From Streptomyces albus subsp. chlorinus (lineage in GTDB: Bacteria; Actinomycetota; Actinomycetes; Streptomycetales; Streptomycetaceae), in contig NZ_VJOK01000001.1 in the NCBI RefSeq assembly GCF_013302895.1, positions 5,830,671 to 5,894,670 on the forward strand: a stretch of 64,000 nt of DNA. Reading direction: 5' to 3'. The translations under genes were made by a program, and so were the position numbers. How positions within the stretch are numbered: position 1 is the stretch's first letter; each line of letters begins with the position of its first letter. Below, piece after piece: positions 62,265 to 64,000 of this stretch. Under the pieces are notes generated by a model. That model saw only the letters and a program-made list of their open reading frames with translations, was not told where the DNA came from and made no database searches.

Positions 62265-63236
62265 ATGGCCACCACCCCCCACCCCCTCCCCGAGCGGCTG
62301 CTGCGCACCGTCACCGGCCCGCTGTCCGTCGAAGCGGTCCGCGGCCCCGCCCTCGCCCACGAGCACCTCGTCCTGGACCTGGACCTCAAGGGCGACGGGG
62401 CCGCCGTCCTCGACGCGCGCCGGCACGGACCGGCCATCCGCTCGGAACTGGCCGGGCTGCGCGACGCGTTCGGCCTCGCGCTCGTCATCGAGCTGACGTG
62501 CCGCGGCATGGGCCGCGATCCGGACGCGCTCGTGCGGGCCGCGCGGGAGACGGGGGTGGCCGTGGTCGCCGCCACCGGGTGGTACTACGAGCCGTTCCAC
62601 CCGGCCGAGGACCTGGCGAACGCCTCCGTCGCGCAGCTCGCCGACATCCTGGTGCGGGAGATCGACGAGGGGCTGGGCGGCACCGGTGTCCGTCCCGGCG
62701 TGCTCGGCGAGATCGGCAGCCATGGCGAGACGCCCAGCGAGCCGGAGGCCCGTTCGCTGCGGGCGGCGGCCCGCGCCGCCGTCGCCCGTGACCTGTCCGT
62801 GGTCACCCACGCCCAGCTCGGGCACGGCGGGGCCGCCCAGCTCGGCCTGCTGACGAAGGAAGGGCTCGCCCCGCAAAGGATCTGCGTCGGCCACCAGGAC
62901 CTGCTCGCCGAGCCGGCCCTCCACCGCCGGCTCGCCGAGGAGGGCGCGTACATCGCCTTCGACACCGTCGGCAAGGAGAGCTACCAGAGCGACGAGGTGC
63001 GTCTGCGGCTCCTCCTCGCCCTGCTGGAGGCCGGGTACGCCGACCGGGTGCTGCTCAGCTGCGACATCTCCCGCCACGGCTACCTGATGAGCGAGGGCGG
63101 GCAGGGCTACGGCCATCTGTTCCGCTCGTTCCTCCCCGCCCTCCGCGCGGCGGGGGTGGACGAGGACCTCATCGACCTGATGACCCGGCGCAACCCCCTG
63201 CGCTTCCTGACCGGTGCGAGCCCGGAGGAGATCTGA
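62265..63236 (+). CDS. php: Phosphotriesterase-homology protein (PHP/YhfV-like)
   Basis: 323 residues. The ATG at 62,265 has GGAAGGTC at 5-nt spacing. It has the binuclear metal-site pattern of the amidohydrolase/phosphotriesterase family: LAHEHLVLD (His-x-His, residues about 28-30), GVLGEIGSHGE (bridging Glu about 147), VVTHAQLG (His about 181), CVGHQDL (His about 210) and LLSCDISRHG (Asp about 267). The bridging residue is Glu, as in E. coli PHP, rather than carboxylated Lys. Activity of PHP is not well established. A hydrolase acting on a lactone or phosphate ester is possible. Confidence 0.93.
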   Translation: MATTPHPLPERLLRTVTGPLSVEAVRGPALAHEHLVLDLDLKGDGAAVLDARRHGPAIRSELAGLRDAFGLALVIELTCRGMGRDPDALVRAARETGVAVVAATGWYYEPFHPAEDLANASVAQLADILVREIDEGLGGTGVRPGVLGEIGSHGETPSEPEARSLRAAARAAVARDLSVVTHAQLGHGGAAQLGLLTKEGLAPQRICVGHQDLLAEPALHRRLAEEGAYIAFDTVGKESYQSDEVRLRLLLALLEAGYADRVLLSCDISRHGYLMSEGGQGYGHLFRSFLPALRAAGVDEDLIDLMTRRNPLRFLTGASPEEI

Positions 63237-63237
63237 G

Positions 63238-64000
63238 ATGGCGGCAACCCCTTCCGCGCCCTCCGGCACGACACCCCCGCCGCTGCCCGAGACGTATCCG
63301 CTGGCCACGGTCTGTCTGGAGGACGCCGTCCAGCGCCAGTTCCGGCTGCTGGAGGCCACCGCGGCGCACTTCGAGGGGCAGGAGCTGTTCGGCGCGGACA
63401 CCGGCGTGGTGCCCGGACTCGGACGGCCGCGGGCCACGGCGCGCGTCGAGGCCGTGCTGGCCGACTACTTCGGCGCCGAGGACGCGGCGCTCGTCCAGGG
63501 CGCGGGCACCGGTGCCATACGGGCCGCGCTGAGCGCCGCCGTCGGCCCGGGAGAGCCCCTGCTCATCCACCGGGCGCCCGTCTACCGCACCACGGCGGTG
63601 ACGCTGCGCGGACTGGGCGCCGAGACGGTCGAGGCCGACTTCAACGACCCCGCAGCGCTGCGTGCGGCCCTGGGCTCCGGCCGGTTCCGGTGGGCGTACG
63701 TCCAGCACACCCGGCAGCGTCTCGCCGACTCCTACGACCCCGGTGAGGTCCTGGCCGCCTGCCGTGCCGCGGGCGTCCGCACGCTCACCGACGACAACTA
63801 CGCCGTCTTCCGGGTACCCGCCTGCGGGGTCGAACTGGGCGGCGACGCCTCCTGCTTCTCGCTGTTCAAGCTGCACGGCCCCGAGGGTGTCGGCGCCGTC
63901 GTCGGCGCCCGGGACCTGATCGCCCGTGTGCGGCGCGACAACTACTCCGGCGGCGGCCAGGTCCAGGGCCACCAGGCGCTCGACGCGCTGCGCGCCCTGA
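63238..64000 (+). CDS. yhfS: YhfS-like PLP aminotransferase, cut by the window end
   Basis: 254 codons are visible from the ATG at 63,238, which has GGAGGAG at about 8-nt spacing and starts 1 nt after the php stop; the 3' end is outside the window. It is a fold-type I PLP enzyme with FGADTGVVPGLGRPRATA, LVQGAGTGAIRAALSAAV, TLTDDNYAVFRVPACG (PLP-binding Asp) and a Schiff-base Lys in FSLFKLHGPEGVGAVVG. This matches YhfS, the aminotransferase-like member of the yhf operon. The substrate is unknown. Confidence 0.88.
   Translation, partial: MAATPSAPSGTTPPPLPETYPLATVCLEDAVQRQFRLLEATAAHFEGQELFGADTGVVPGLGRPRATARVEAVLADYFGAEDAALVQGAGTGAIRAALSAAVGPGEPLLIHRAPVYRTTAVTLRGLGAETVEADFNDPAALRAALGSGRFRWAYVQHTRQRLADSYDPGEVLAACRAAGVRTLTDDNYAVFRVPACGVELGGDASCFSLFKLHGPEGVGAVVGARDLIARVRRDNYSGGGQVQGHQALDALRAL

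Noticed and set aside
1..64000. tRNA, rRNA, riboswitch, insertion sequence or replication origin.
   Set aside because: No cloverleaf-like segment, transposase motif, terminal inverted repeat pair or DnaA-box cluster was recognised by eye; a covariance-model search was not possible.

Overview
The window is chromosomal DNA of a Streptomyces-type actinomycete. GC content is very high, third codon positions are almost always G/C, GTG starts are common, and many genes join through GTGA/ATGA stop-start overlaps. It also carries families typical of the genus: XRE-DUF5753/DUF397 pairs, a SpoIIE-type phosphatase, a prokaryotic phospholipase A2 and a calerythrin. No rRNA, tRNA, insertion sequence, CRISPR array or phage gene was seen.

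Region 1 (1-22 kb, + strand) looks like the accessory end of a type VII secretion locus. It starts with a giant protein of about 4,600 residues, truncated by the window start, with a papain-like Cys-His-Asp module and a reading-frame break near 12.81 kb. Next come a type VII secretion-associated protein, a 1,575-residue disordered-linker protein whose C-terminus resembles an ADP-ribosyltransferase, and a membrane-anchored ricin-type lectin protein. A perfect hairpin ends the block. No Ecc machinery genes are inside the window.

Region 2 (22-27.7 kb) is ordinary accessory content: DinB, DUF1963, secreted phospholipase A2, a coupled pair of small unknown genes, an XRE/DUF5753 regulator with two DUF397 genes, and a secreted I36-type inhibitor.

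Region 3 (27.7-45.7 kb) is a biosynthetic gene cluster I cannot match to a known product. Minus-strand operons encode two AMP-forming ligases, a CaiB-type CoA-transferase with an extra N-terminal half, a methyltransferase, a FAD desaturase/oxidase-like protein, a UbiA-type prenyltransferase and two DegT/StrS aminotransferases. A divergent plus-strand operon encodes two Gfo/Idh/MocA dehydrogenases, a xylose-isomerase-like TIM barrel, an M20 hydrolase, an Ldh-type dehydrogenase and a protein of unknown function. The inventory suggests an aminated sugar- or cyclitol-like unit joined to a prenylated or acylated unit. No PKS, NRPS, glycosyltransferase, regulator or transporter is visible in it.

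Region 4 (45.8-58.7 kb) holds a Tat-exported hydrolase with a probable leaderless promoter, a calerythrin, a nucleotide-sugar dehydrogenase, two unknown genes, an amino-acid permease, a fold-III PLP decarboxylase, a PucR regulator with three 26-bp iterons upstream, and a PAS-GAF-SpoIIE-HATPase signalling protein.

Region 5 (58.7-64 kb) is a yhf-type operon like that of enteric bacteria: yhfZ, yhfY, yhfU, yhfT, php and the start of yhfS. A perfect palindrome lies inside the yhfZ promoter and a near copy lies before yhfY, which suggests autoregulation. The biological role of the yhf system is not established, so this operon and the region 3 cluster are the two most interesting parts of the window.
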